Assembly (NCBI GenBank): GCA_946811695.1
Contig: OX328124.1
Span: forward strand, 83,022,923-83,086,922
Source of the DNA: Gonocerus acuteangulatus
Lineage: Eukaryota > Arthropoda > Insecta > Hemiptera > Coreidae
Direction of reading: 5' to 3'
Length of the DNA stretch: 64,000 nucleotides
Below the pieces are notes generated by a model. It was not told where the DNA came from. It was given only the letters and a program-made list of their open reading frames with translations, and searched no databases. The position numbers and the translations under genes were made by a program. Each line of letters starts with the position of its first letter. Position 1 is the stretch's first letter. Below, one piece after another: positions 23,615-34,720 of this stretch.

Positions 23615-25979
23615 TATAGATATATATAAATTTTAACGGGGGTCATTTTTGGTGTCTACTAGGTAGGATCGATAAAGATTTGAAGAAATTTTTCAAAAAT
23701 TCCGTCATGAGTCCAACCTCAATAGCTACTTTCCTTCGGAGGAAAGTGCTAAAATGAAACAACTTATGAATTCACACATGTAGTTAGAAATTACCAGGTC
23801 TATTTCTCGTCATCAACATTACCCTAATTCATTTCTGACCATTTTAATTCAGAAGTAATAGGCTTATGTCATATCCATCTGTTTACAAGCTAAGTTAATT
23901 ATCCATTTCATTTGAATAATGCCAAATATTATTTTATGTAGATGTGGTTGCTTATTTTATAGTACAATACAATTTTTCTATTTAGAAAAGCATTTCAAAA
24001 GAATAATGGTTTTCTTTTTCATATATAGGAGGAAGCATTTATTACAGTAAGCACCTTATACTGTGACATATTACATGGTTGATCAATATAATAGACAAAA
24101 ATAAACAAGGGAACAATATTATAATGCATAAACACTGCAATACCCTGTTCACTAATACTGAAACTATAACATTAAAACACTCCAAGAAGCAGAAACCATA
24201 GTAGTGCTAGAATTCCTCCCTGTTGCCATGTTTTACAATGTAGGAGAAAAAAAAACATTCTTCATAAAAGGCATAGAAATTTGAAGATGGTTAACACTCA
24301 ATATAAAAACAAGTAGCAAATGGCAATAATATTTTCATATCATTAAGAGAACATTGTTTCTAATATACAAAAATAAAACCTTGTGAACCAATTTTTTTAA
24401 ACTTAGTGGCAGAAATAAAGAAATTAATCATTTTGTTCATAAAAATACAATTTCAGACATTTTTGGGCTCAACTCATATCAACTTTAAAGACAGAATAAC
24501 TATTTTTACAAAACACACTAAAAAAATAAATGGATTGTGACTGAAATTAAATTTCTATGAAATTGGTGATAAATTTAGTATCATAATGGATGAAAAAAAA
24601 TATTGTAGGATTAATGTTCACTTTTGGGAACAACTGCCAGTTATGTAAAATTCAATGCCTCATAATTTATTTTGTATGGTATCTCTATTTATTCCCTGTA
24701 GCCATAGTCAGTTCCATTAGTTAATTACATTACATTTTTCTGACATTTTGCTTTCAGATAACGAACAAGTACATTAAGTTGTATATACAAAAAGATTTAA
24801 ACAAGTTACATCCTTTTACAAACAGTCCGGATTTTTTTGGAGGAAGGACCTTGTTTAGATTTTATTTAATAATCACCTTTCTCTATTCTAACATCCCAGA
24901 GAAAACATAGATGTTCAGGACGATGGTAACCTTTGACGTTCTTCGTCCTTAAACCCCATTCATACATACATACATAGATGTTGTAAGGGATGATTTTGAA
25001 AATATTTTCTCTGGTGTTCAATCTTCTACTTTTGGAATGTCAGCCATCAGAATGATTTGATCTTCTTGTCAGAATTATATATAAAATTAAGATCCTTTAC
25101 AATATAGTCACTTCCTCTAAGAATGACCTATGCATAACTGTCAATGTCTTAACCCCTAAAATACTGTTTACAATGTAATAATAAACAAAAGAAATCAGCA
25201 AATAAATGAATGATCAAGTAAAAATGGTCAGGAACACGAAGGATTCAAAAGTGACGAAATAATTTAACAATACTATCTTCTTAAATTGTACACAAATGAA
25301 CACTATTAAATTATTCATTCGAGGTATCTTACCATGCCAGGTCACTTCAGCAGTCTCTTGAGAATTTTCTCCGAACACCACCCAAGCATGATCCTCAGAG
25401 AGAGCTAGATGGACATCATGAAAGCCCAAAACCTGACACCCAGCTACCACAGCAAAGGCAACTCCAAAACAATCTAGCTTGTTCCCTTTGAAACAAATAA
25501 ATCATTATTTGAACACATTTCAGTTCATACAGAAGAAGCATTTAGAAGAATAAACTGTAAGTGCAGTTACCTGTCATATAACTATAAAGGCTTTGCAGGT
25601 GTGCCCTATCTTTATAATAACTCCGAGTTAGGGAATTCCATATTACATCTGACACTCTTCTGATTAATTCTCTGGATGCATACTTATTTTTGTATTCGGT
25701 AACATCAATAGAACCTTTGATAATGCTATGAAATTTAGCATACAAAGCATGCACTATATTATACTGAAGTTTGGGAAGTTTCTGTTCTTCAAATGACTCA
25801 CTTTCTACAGAAGCAATGTTTTTATTGCAAGTCATTGAATTTTCAACTGCCCCAGCTATGATAGACAGAAGGGCCAGATCCGGTTCAGGTTTTTCAAGTT
25901 CATTTTTAAACACCTTAACTACAGATGATATATTTTCCAAAGGGAAAATATTTGGTTCCAGAGGAAAACAATTTGCCAT
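12651..25979 (-). CDS. Men1: Menin (MEN1 / Mnn1 homologue), complete, six exons
   Basis: Menin is a nuclear scaffold. It docks MLL/Trithorax (KMT2A/B) methyltransferases, LEDGF and JunD on chromatin and is a tumour suppressor in humans. Exons on the minus strand: 25979-25571, 25485-25333, 21394-21152, 21065-20858, 16316-16167 and 13209-12651. All borders are GT..AG and the phases join to 1722 nt, that is 573 aa (human 610-615). I chose the ATG at 25979 because [14 protein letters not shown] aligns with the family start. Diagnostic blocks are [108 protein letters not shown] and, at the C-terminus, [11 protein letters not shown] and [11 protein letters not shown] basic tail (RPKRSRRE) is a likely nuclear signal. 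The introns carry a LINE, a piggyBac, SINEs, MITEs and a Helentron-like copy. Identification is secure. Confidence 0.97.
13486..14721 (-). mobile_element. RTE-like LINE, 5'-truncated, with 13-bp target duplication
   Basis: CAGGTAGCAATTC occurs at 13473-13485 and again at 14722-14734, so the insertion is delimited exactly. On the minus strand the frames read [32 protein letters not shown], the catalytic YADDIVLI, then [20 protein letters not shown] and [15 protein letters not shown]. This is the second half of a reverse transcriptase and its C-terminal region. The element ends in (GAA)n next to the target duplication. The 5' half (endonuclease and start of RT) is missing, as expected from incomplete reverse transcription. 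Frameshifts make it non-functional. It lies in the last menin intron in the sense direction of menin. RTE assignment is by memory of the C-terminal motif. Confidence 0.88.
14740..14935 (+). mobile_element. Possible diverged tRNA-derived SINE
   Basis: A B-box-like GTTCAAATCCC is followed by a pyrimidine run and by TAGAAAGGGTGACAAACTGTAG, which resembles the middle of SINE family 1. It ends in repeated AAAAAT. It begins within 10 bp of the LINE target duplication. Support is weak. Confidence 0.35.
15050..15242 (+). mobile_element. tRNA-derived SINE, family 1, copy D
   Basis: It holds CTCTGTGCCAAGGGACGTGG, the B-box-like GGGTTCGATTCCCCC, GGTGGCTTTTCTTT, GGTGGTGACCTATAGATAGC and the 3' end GGACGTTAAAATTTAAAT. 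The match to copies F and G runs nearly end to end; only the extreme head is diverged. Confidence 0.72.
15345..15856. mobile_element. 512-bp MITE with TTAA target duplication
   Basis: TTAA flanks both sides (15341-15344 and 15857-15860). The ends are inverted: left GCGGCACGTAGATGTTCAAT and right ..ATTGGGTGTCTATGGGCCGC. ATTGCACAATAT repeats lie just inside both ends and similar words recur inside. A TTAA duplication is used by the piggyBac, Kolobok and some other superfamilies. No coding capacity. It is in menin intron 5. Confidence 0.7.
16911..18012 (+). mobile_element. Internally deleted piggyBac element with Cys-rich domain remnant
   Basis: TTAA at 16907-16910 and 18013-18016 flanks inverted ends CACGTTAAGTGCGG. 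The perfect palindrome CATGCCCCCGGGGGCATG is at 16927-16944 and 17947-17964, with a near copy at 17108-17124. On the right side it sits about 34 bp further in, giving asymmetric ends as in known piggyBacs. At 17362-17573 one plus-strand frame reads [12 protein letters not shown], one TAA, then ENLRKSM and [18 protein letters not shown]. This Cys pattern fits the C-terminal cross-brace zinc domain of piggyBac transposases. The catalytic part is gone. The element is antisense to menin, in its intron 4. Confidence 0.85.
18704..19004 (+). mobile_element. tRNA-derived SINE, family 2, complete with 13-bp target duplication
   Basis: ATAAAAGTAAAAT is repeated exactly at 18691-18703 and 19005-19017, fixing the ends. 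The head has a tRNA-like A box (TTAGCTCAGTAGTAGA) and B box (CCAGGTTCAAAACCCGAG) about 33 bp apart. The 230-bp body includes GGTTCCCAGATCGTCCCTAG, CACCCAGCCTTAAATTAATG and AATCAGATACCTCTACAGTA. A diverged fragment lies at 5285-5415. It is in menin intron 4. Confidence 0.85.
19796..19904 (-). ncRNA. 5S-rRNA-derived sequence (pseudogene or head of a 5S-type SINE)
   Basis: On the minus strand it starts GCCAACGGCCATAGCC, keeps the internal control words GATCACCGAAGTTAAGCA, GGCGTGGCCAGTAC and GAATGGGTGACC, and ends GTGCTGTTGGC, so both 5S termini are recognisable. It is about 109 bp against 120 for true 5S, with changes in the C box and a shortened loop E/helix V. Downstream on the same strand come about 65 bp and then (CA)n (plus-strand (GT)n at about 19710-19733), as in a 5S-derived SINE. 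A functional 5S gene is unlikely. Confidence 0.7.
19990..20460. other. GC-rich island of unknown origin in menin intron 4
   Basis: About 470 bp are visibly richer in G and C than everything around (for example CGGGGTTGGTGGCCGGGGGC inside). No coding frame I recognise; the minus-strand frame 20461-20174 has no motif. It looks like inserted repeat sequence, such as an untranslated region of a retroelement. Confidence 0.5.
21489..21772 (+). mobile_element. Retroposed hairpin element with 13-bp target duplication
   Basis: AATTGTTTATTTA occurs at 21476-21488 and 21773-21785. Between them about 115-bp arms (near 21492-21607 and 21616-21740) are inverted copies around a short loop, sharing GCTAGTCATGCTGCTGGC and CTGAGAATGAGGATGT. 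The tail GGACCGTGGAAGTCTACGAG also occurs, slightly changed, at 63830-63850. At 21659 a CTGAGGA-stem-AAAAC order resembles the hairpin at 6826. Non-coding; family not recognised. Confidence 0.65.
21904..22495. mobile_element. Foldback/MITE with about 200-bp inverted arms
   Basis: The left arm (from AAATGATTTAGTAACAGGTG near 21904 to about 22112) is the inverse of the right arm (about 22285 to CACCTGTTTCTAAATCATT at 22476-22494). The inner border pair GTCTAGGAGGAATGTAGAT / ATCTACATTCCTCCTAGA confirms it. The middle 170 bp is non-coding. A Helentron-like copy starts exactly at its right end. Confidence 0.75.
22496..23754 (-). mobile_element. Helentron-like non-autonomous element (HINE), copy 2
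   Basis: Read on the minus strand it starts TTTTAGCACTTTCCTCCGAA at 23754 and ends GCGTGACGGACTTTT at 22496. It has (TA)n at about 23558-23629 and five tandem units of about 143 bp, one more than copies 1 and 4. That explains its extra 140 bp. C/G runs of 7-12 bases sit in each unit. Host bases at the two ends are CATT and TGAA, which fits the T/T insertion preference reported for Helentrons. It lies in menin intron 2, beside the foldback element. Confidence 0.82.
23755..25332. other. Menin intron 2, remainder
   Basis: About 1.6 kb of AT-rich intron. I see no gene, RNA gene or recognisable mobile element. CATACATACATACATAG near 24962 is a short tetranucleotide repeat. Confidence 0.55.
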
Positions 25980-26531
25980 ATTCTTGCCAAAATTTTGTTT
26001 TGACTTCACATCTTACCGGCTTGTAACCTTCTCCAAGTTGACGATTTCAGAACTTTCAGTTGAAGTAAAGTCACAGATATTTAATAATACAGACATTACT
26101 ATGACAAAATAATAAAACGTTAATCACAATAGTCAATCGTATACGAATAGTGAAAATAAATTATTAACGTAAAAACACTTTACACTTAACCTCCTTAAAC
26201 ATTAAACATTGTTGACGTTATTAAATATTGTGCCTTTTGTATATATATATTCATAAATATAATTTACATAAGTACTTAATTTTAAAGAGTATTATAATTT
26301 GTACAGTACAATATATATTCTTATTAAAAGTATGAACCAATAATGACTTGAGACAAATAAATTATTATGACCCACATTATTTTTCAAATTGAAATGGCAT
26401 TACTTCATCTTGCTTCACACAGAATTGACTTCAAACTCATATGTCCTAGCAGTATGTGATAGTGCAGTTGAATATATTAAGTTAGACTTCTTATTACTTT
26501 AAAATTTAGTATATTGTAAGATCGTAAAATA
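25980..26531. promoter_or_regulatory. Shared bidirectional promoter region, menin / CLPTM1
   Basis: The menin ATG (25979, minus) and the CLPTM1 ATG (26532, plus) face away from each other across 552 bp. Both 5' UTRs and both promoters must fit here unless upstream non-coding exons exist. No convincing TATA box or mobile element is seen. The central part (26160-26400) is AT-rich. This is inferred from gene layout. Confidence 0.6.
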
Positions 26532-28471
26532 ATGGCGGAATCAACTGTAGCAAATACTTCGAATGAAGGCTCTTCTAACGAGATCGCACAAAATGGACAG
26601 TCGTCTACTCAAGGAAATGGAGAAGTAATTTTTTTCATTATTTAAGAAATCCTTAATGATTGTTGTATGACGACAGTTCACAAAACAGTCATTTTTCTGT
26701 TAACTTTAATGTAGGAAGTTACTTAATAGGTCGAAATAATAATGTTTTTTAATTATTCAATATCGTCACTGAATTCAGAAGGGGCGTGTTTCTCAAGGTA
26801 GTCAGGAAAATTCTTCTTGTAACTAGTGTTGATCATTGATTAATTTTCAAACTTCCTTGTTACAGAATATAGTTTGTGAATTTTTTAAGACTAATTTACC
26901 ACTACTTTGGCACTTACAAAGTTGTTGCCTCTCACATTTATTTTCCTTTTGAGATAATGAATTTACCTGACTAGGCCTGGTTTGAGTTTGAGAAACGTCT
27001 TTTTTGCAGATTTTCCTGCAAGTTAAGAGTTTTAAATGTTAAATAAAACATACAAGATGCTTTGATTCAAGAAAAAAAAAGTAATTTAATGGATATTGGT
27101 GTTCATAGTTCATTTTTATCATGTAGAAAATTATTTGGTATGTATAGTATACTTAATTGTCTTTCTGAAAGCACAACTCATCAAATTGGAATTTCATTTA
27201 ACTAGTTCCATGGAAGATAAAATAACAGAATTATCCATTCATTGTGTTTGTTCTAAAAAACATGTCGAGCTGGTGTTACTGAAGTCTCTGAAAAACTCAT
27301 GTCAACATTTTTAAGATGGTCACAAAGGAAAATGATATTACAGCAATGCGAAACAATTAGTGAAAAACAGATTTACTGGTTGTTATTCTAGGAAATAGTC
27401 ATGTCAATTGAACACCTATATCACTGTTGGAGTATTTTCATGGGCGTTGTCTTACAAAATGATAACAAGATGTGGACATCTGTAAAGCTTTGAGAGGTGG
27501 TTATTTGTCAGATTTTGTTTTTTGTTTTATCGCTTATAAGTAGCATATGATTTAATTATCAAAACTAAATAATTCTTGTATTTTATTTAGGATTTTTAAA
27601 AACAATGCAGTACAATTAGAAAGACCATTTATATTAGTAAACTGTTTCATTTGTATTCTGTAATTAAATCAGATATTATCAGGACCATTCAATATTTTTT
27701 ATTCGATTATATTATTTGAGTTACATATGCCCATAAATAACTGGCTCAACAAACCACTTAGCGAGTCTGCACTTTCTCTAACAGCATCCATCAGTGGTCT
27801 CAGTCTTGTGGTTCAGCTGTCTGGTCCAGCAAGGCCATATCGTCTACTACTACTCTTTCCAGCTATCCTATCCTGGGCTTCCTTACTCTTCTTGTCCGCT
27901 GCTTGTGTTTTTTTTTTTTTTTTGGGTCACTTGTCATCACACTAACTACCCTCGAAATCCCAATTCTGTAAGGCGAAATTAGATATTGTCAGGGTTCGGT
28001 CTTTGTGTCTGACACAACGGCCGAAACCTGACACTTTCTATCTTCGCATTACCAACGGTCAAAAATCTCCTCTCAACTCAATTCTGTAAAGATTTTTCTA
28101 AGACAGTCTGAAAATACGTGAATGAATAGGGCAAGAACATCTCCTACTTCCCATCTTTTCTCCAAATAAATATTTTGGGCTGATGTACCAAAATCATCTA
28201 GGTTTGCTTACTGCTTTTTCATAACGGGCCCATTCAGTTAAACATTATGTAAGGAAGGTACTTATATGCCGTGGAAAGTAATGCTATGCCTCTGTAGTTT
28301 TCATTTTTTTTTTTTTTTTTTTCTCAGACATAGCTTCTTTCTTAATTATTGAAAAAATAAGACCTATTTTCCAACTTTTGGGTATCTTTTCTTCCCTCTA
28401 TATTTTCAGAGGAAGTTGCTGCATTGCAACTAGGCACAATAAACAACCGTACATATATACATACAAGTGTA

Positions 28472-28536
<65 letters not shown>

Positions 28537-31500
28537 TGCAGTTGTAAACACACATATATGTGATAAATCCACACATATATAAATTTGAAAAATTGGTATT
28601 CTCATGCCGTTTGGATCATGACAAATCAACATTTTGTACTGGCATCCCAAAAATTGCGTCATCAGGCCAACCATGAAGGGAGGAAAATAAATTAGATTGC
28701 AAATAATGCACTATATTTCCACAAGTATATTTAGATGTTTACTGCCCTTTTTTTTTCCAGCACATTCTAGACGTGTCCAAAATTTCTTAAAGGGGAATCC
28801 AAATTTCATTCCTATATTATTCTCTATTGTAAAACAACCACAGTAAGTTTTTATAATTTGTTTCAGAATCAAAATGCTGAAAACCAAGAGGCACCAAGAA
28901 GATCATTTTTTGATATTACTAAAGGGTTTCTGGTAAGAGCCTTTTTTATGTACATGATAGCATCATTCTTTAGAAAGAGCCCTACAACTACTACTACTAC
29001 TGAGAGTACCTCTGGTCCAGCAAGAGCTCAAGTACCTGCTATGAATCTTTTTGAAAATTCTACTATAATGGTTAGTAGAATTCAGTAATTACTTGTTCTG
29101 GTAAACTTTTTTATAAATAAATGCTTAAAGTAGAATGTGGCCAATTCCACAAGTGAAGCGACCATGGTAGCAGATCATTTTGTGTACAAACTAGCAAAAA
29201 AAGGGAAATTGTTTGATTTCATTTAAATCCAATGGTGCTTGTTTGGGGTGGTTATAAAAGGGGAAATAGTGAGAATCGAACCCACGACCTTTGGCATGGA
29301 GTGTTAAGTGCTCACAGCCACCGGGCCTCCACTTCATATTAAACATAATGAAAAATAACAGAGGTGTTGGGAGCTGGTTGGTGAAGGTTTATCATCATTT
29401 AGGTAAATGTAAAGACCCACCTTCGAAGTTTAAAACTTTTTATTTGACATTACAATGTGCTTTTGAGACAAGGTCCCATTTTCAGTGCCTGTACACACAA
29501 AAGAACTATTTAAAAATAATCTAAAATAAACATTCAATGTAAAGATAAAAGATAAAAACAGAGTTTTGGTCAAAACATTTAAAAGTCATAAAGGTTACAT
29601 TTACACGACAATTACAAATTAATAAATAAATAGAATTATATTTATAAGTTGACACTAAAATCCTTACAAGACACCTAAAAACAATTTCTGAATTAAAAAA
29701 TAATCATTAAAAAAGATGAAAACTAGAATGGAACAAGGAGTGTGGACCTGTAGACTGTGTATGTACACTTTTGCGGCAGGCTGGCTTAACCCAGAGATGC
29801 TCTGTATGCAGGCTGATAGGACATGCGTCAAGACACCATCCTCTCCTTTGGTGTTGATATTTTTCTTTGATCCCACAATATCAGTTCTTTTTTTAATATT
29901 TTCCAGTAGGGGTAACTTTCTACCTTGGTTCAGTTTATGGATTACCCAAAACCTAGAGCATGCTCCTCCTTAATAATGTGCCTTTTAACTATGTACTCAT
30001 TCCTAGTGAAGTGCTCCTTTAGCCTGAGTTTAAACCCTCTCTGACCTACGTAGGATAAACCACAAGTCTCATGCTGGGTAGATGCCTGATCTATCAAAAT
30101 GGTCGACCAAGTCTTTTGTTTTATAGAGCCAGTTAGTTAGAAAGCCTCTACTCCGGAATGGAGTTTTCACAGTTTTGTTCTTGTCTTTTTGGATGTTGCA
30201 TATTGATTATAGTAAGCTACAAGGGTAGGTTTTACTTGATGGGAATTATTTTCTTCTAAAATTTTAAACTGAATTTTCCTCTTTTACCGTCCCTCCAACA
30301 ATTTGTCGACCAACGTCTTGTGATATTTGTTTCTCTTCGCAATGTTTTTAATGCAGCCTAATTCATGTTCAAAATTATCAGTAGAAAAGGAGGTATTAAT
30401 CAATTGATCAATCAAGGTAATGATTCCTGAAACCTTGTGTTGAGGATGGTGGTGGCAGTTACTTGGAATTGAAAAATCTGTACCACTTGAATTCCTTAAA
30501 ATCTTGAAGGAATCCAAGCCTTCTCTTTTCATCTCAAGATCAAGGAATCTCGGGACTTCCGTGTTTTCTACCTCAAGATTAAATTTATGAAACTAAGTCA
30601 GCCATTGATATAAAAATGCAGTGCATTCAGTTCACCTTGATTACCCGAGAATTAGATAAATATGTCATCAATATATCTACCATAAAAATGTAATTATTAA
30701 TTATTAGCTTGTAGGAGAATCTTGTCATGAAATTTAAAAAAATGTTAAATGTTCACAAAGGTACTGTAATTACTTTTGAATAAAATACAATTCTGGATGT
30801 GGTTTGAGTGGCCTAACAAAATGTAAAAGATCTGATAAATCCTCAAAAATAAGGAGAGGAAGGAAAACCAAACAAAAGCTTCTTTTTTTTTTTCTGTTCC
30901 AAGCCTTCTATTACACCATTTGCTCAGAGGAGATATGATCTTGAGTTTTTCTTCCAAGTCAAAATGCTGCTTGTTCTCTATATTACCCTCCATGTAGCCA
31001 TTCAGTCTGCTCTAAAGTTCTTTTGTATACTTTGTATATAACTGAAGTTAGGCAAATAGGCCTATAACTGTTACAAAAGCTTCTTGTATAATTATATTTT
31101 CCTCCCAACTTTTAGGTATCCTTCCTTAATTAAATACATTTCATCTGTGTTACTTGTTTGTCTAGTAGATAGAATCGATGAAAATTAGATTTCAAAAACC
31201 TCAATAGCTACATTCATTTGAATTTGCTAGAAACAAGTAGTTGCATCCATTTAGATTTTACTACTAACTACAAATGCTCTTAGTTTCTATAACTAATTTC
31301 TAATTACTTTAGATGTAATTAGTATTTAAACTAAATTTTGCTGAGATCAGACTATTGAGTAAGAGATATTCTTTAATTGTTATAATGAAACAATTAACAA
31401 CTAACATAATTGTGAATATCTATTAAAGTAGTTCTAATGGTATAGAGGCAGTCATGCCGTAAAAAAAGTATTTTGTGGTTATATCTATCGTAAAGGTACT

Positions 31501-32713
31501 TAATAGAGTTAATCAAAATTAACTTTAATAGCATTTCTCAATTAAAACTTAATTGCTATTAACATGTTAATTGTTGATCACTCGATTAAAATATGAATCA
31601 GTTAATACTGAACACTGGTTTGAAACAATATTTGTATTCTTGAAATAATTTTCCTATAGTGCTTCGGAAATTTTATATGTGGAAGTTTTTAGGAATTTCA
31701 TGTTCAATGGTAATTTGAACGTGGGATCAGCAATTCTTCCACTTACTAGCAATATCGCAGCTATACTCTCTGTACAGCTACAGCTCTTACAATTTTGAAT
31801 CGATTTTAGCGAATTTAAGAAGATTCACCCCATTGTCAGTTTACGTTATTCAATAATAAATCTTGTAATGCTCTATTAGCTTATATTTGCTTGAACATAT
31901 CAAAGAGATCATCCACGTTGTAATTTTGTTCATAACGGAATTCTTTATCAAACAACTCTATCCGACACAATTCTACTGTTAGCTGATCATTAATAAATCA
32001 CATCCAGAGTAACCCCCTACTCTTAATGGATGATATTACTTGTTTTCGTAATAAACCTCTATCATTAGCTCTGGGTTTTCAATCACAAGATTCACTATAC
32101 AGACTTTACTTTAAGTAAAGTACTCTTTTACAAACGCCAAATAAGATCATGCCAGTTTACAAAACTCTCAGATGTGAGAACAAATGTTAGGTCACGTTAT
32201 ATATATTTAGCTTTATTGGTGATTCACATTTATATATTTAATCAATGATGTTTTTTCAAGTATTGATTGGTTATACTTTTCAGGATCTCTACATTTTCCT
32301 ATCAGAAGATGAAATTTTTAAAGATTTTGATAATCCCAAAGCATTGATTTGGGAAAAGCACAATCTAGTCTATGGTGATTGGTCCAGTGGACCAAACGGT
32401 GATGGTTCCTATGTGTTTGAGACTTCATTCAAGGCATCAGAGGTATTTATCAAGTTGTATATACTGTCTTAACTCTTCTGTATAACAGATAGTTTGTACT
32501 TAAATTTCAGGTTGTGTTACAAGAAAGTAAAAATGTTTCATGAATTAGAATTTTCCATTCGAAGCTAGAAATTGTCAGGGTTCCATCGTGGTATCTTAAT
32601 AAAACTACATTTGTTACAGGAAAATTAGTTTTATTGTTTGCCAACATTTCGGCTTGAAATTCAAGCCTTCACCAGGACTGTAAAACAAGTAGGACAGAGT
32701 TAATACTAACACT

Positions 32714-32751
<38 letters not shown>

Positions 32752-33528
32752 AATGATTAATTTTTATAAAAATTTTGCGCCACGTTGGGTCGCCAATAAA
32801 TGTAATGATTAATTATTATAAAAAGATTGCGCCACGTTGGGTCGCCATTAAATGTAATGATTATTTTTTACAATAAGAAATAAAGAAATTTTAATTAGTT
32901 TTATTATGTTAATTTAACTTAATCTCATGGATCAAGGTTCCGAGTGAATGACTGGTATTACATTTATCTCCAGACAATTCTGAGATACAAACAATATTAA
33001 ATTACATGCAAACAATAATAAAATAATTGAAAACTACAACAAAAACAATTCTTACCTCTAAATCAATCCGCTTCCAACGAAATCTCAATATATTCGGTAT
33101 TCCTTGGAGGAGAGCTCTGACTTCGGCCAACGCTAAGAACCAAAAGATAAGACTAGACTCCAACTCCTCCTTTCATGAATGCAGGGAATCGACGGACGCC
33201 TTCTCTCGATCGCTGCTAGGACTATAATGGACTGACGCCATTCGAGAGAGAAACTTTGGCTTCCCTCTTTCCAACTTCCGCAGTTTGCCCGATTATATAT
33301 ATAAAGATAACAATTGTTTTTTGCCATACAAAATAATTAATTTATTGTTATCTGAATGTACATTTAATATGGATATATTGTACATCAGTATTGTCCAAAA
33401 ATATTATTAATTTTGATCGTATATAATACAATGTTATTTGTACATATGGTTTGTGATTTGCGCGGGCTTTTCAAAATATCGATGGTTATTTGAATTTAAA
33501 AATATTTTCAAGAATGTAATATATCATT

Positions 33529-33593
<65 letters not shown>

Positions 33594-34676
33594 CAATTTC
33601 GACCTTCGCATCACCAACGGTCAAAAATCTCCTCATTGAATTTTCTATTCTTTTTTAAGAAATAATCTTGATTATTTTTTTTTTTTTTATTATTCCAATG
33701 GGAATTAAAGAACTAAAGAATTAAAGAAATCCCCATTCCCCGTAGAATACCTACGTTGAGTATCATCGGGTGTGGCCAGTACTTGGATGGGGGTCAGTCC
33801 ATATCAGATCATCCAGGCCATGAAACCCAAGTCCTCAGAATTGCCTGAAACTTTTTTTATTTGTTGAACTGGTCATTCTAATGATGGTCACCAATTGTGA
33901 CCATATAATAGTACGCCATTCTAAACAAAACTCTGCATAATTCATTAATTCATTTTTAAATTGCCTGTTTTTACCATTTAACCCTTCAAATTTTAAGTTG
34001 GCGGTGTTGTTATTTACCTGGAAACCCACCAGACGATTAGCCTCCACTGCTGAGTACTTTATGCTTTCCATCCTCGTTTTTTGATCCGGGCTTTGAGTTT
34101 AAAATTATTGTAATTTTTTATGGCTTATTTCCAATATATTTTATTTTTTTCTAAAACAATAAACTCATTTTTTAATAAAATGAATCCTTTTTTCGTCTCT
34201 TACCGCTTTATTCTGTATACGACTGTTTCTATACCAGCTAGGGAATAAAACCACAAGCCTTTGGCAGAGTTGTGAAAGCTCTTTATGACTCCAGAATTCG
34301 GCAAAACTACATTAAAGTGCCTTTTGTAGCCTATAAGTGACCCGAAAGACATCACATCGCCAAGGTCGAACAAATGATAAAGAAGTCAAAAAGAAGTTTC
34401 TCTCAATTGTCTGCAGTAGGGGCTTGGCAGCTTTAGACTTCCAGCTGTCAACTGCAGTTAAATGGTTAATCTCTTTTGATTTCCTAACTTTCCTCTAATA
34501 ATTATATTACTATCCCATCTCCTTAGTGATTTTATACTCCTTGATACACATGGCTCAGCTTGGAATCTGTTCGTACTGTGGCAGCTAGCAATATGTCAGA
34601 ACTAACCTGGCCATTGTAGCCCCCTCCTGTTATCAACCATACAGGCCCAGCATCAGTTTTGCCAGAATATAATATA

Positions 34677-34720
<44 letters not shown>

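Noticed and set aside
25771..26112. Plus-strand ORF over menin exon 1
   Set aside because: Antisense shadow of conserved menin coding sequence; no homology or splice logic of its own.
28342..28674. Open frames rich in Tyr-Ile repeats (also 33438-33665, 45635-45871, 50100-50160)
   Set aside because: They are translations of (TA)n microsatellites; there is no start context, motif or conservation.
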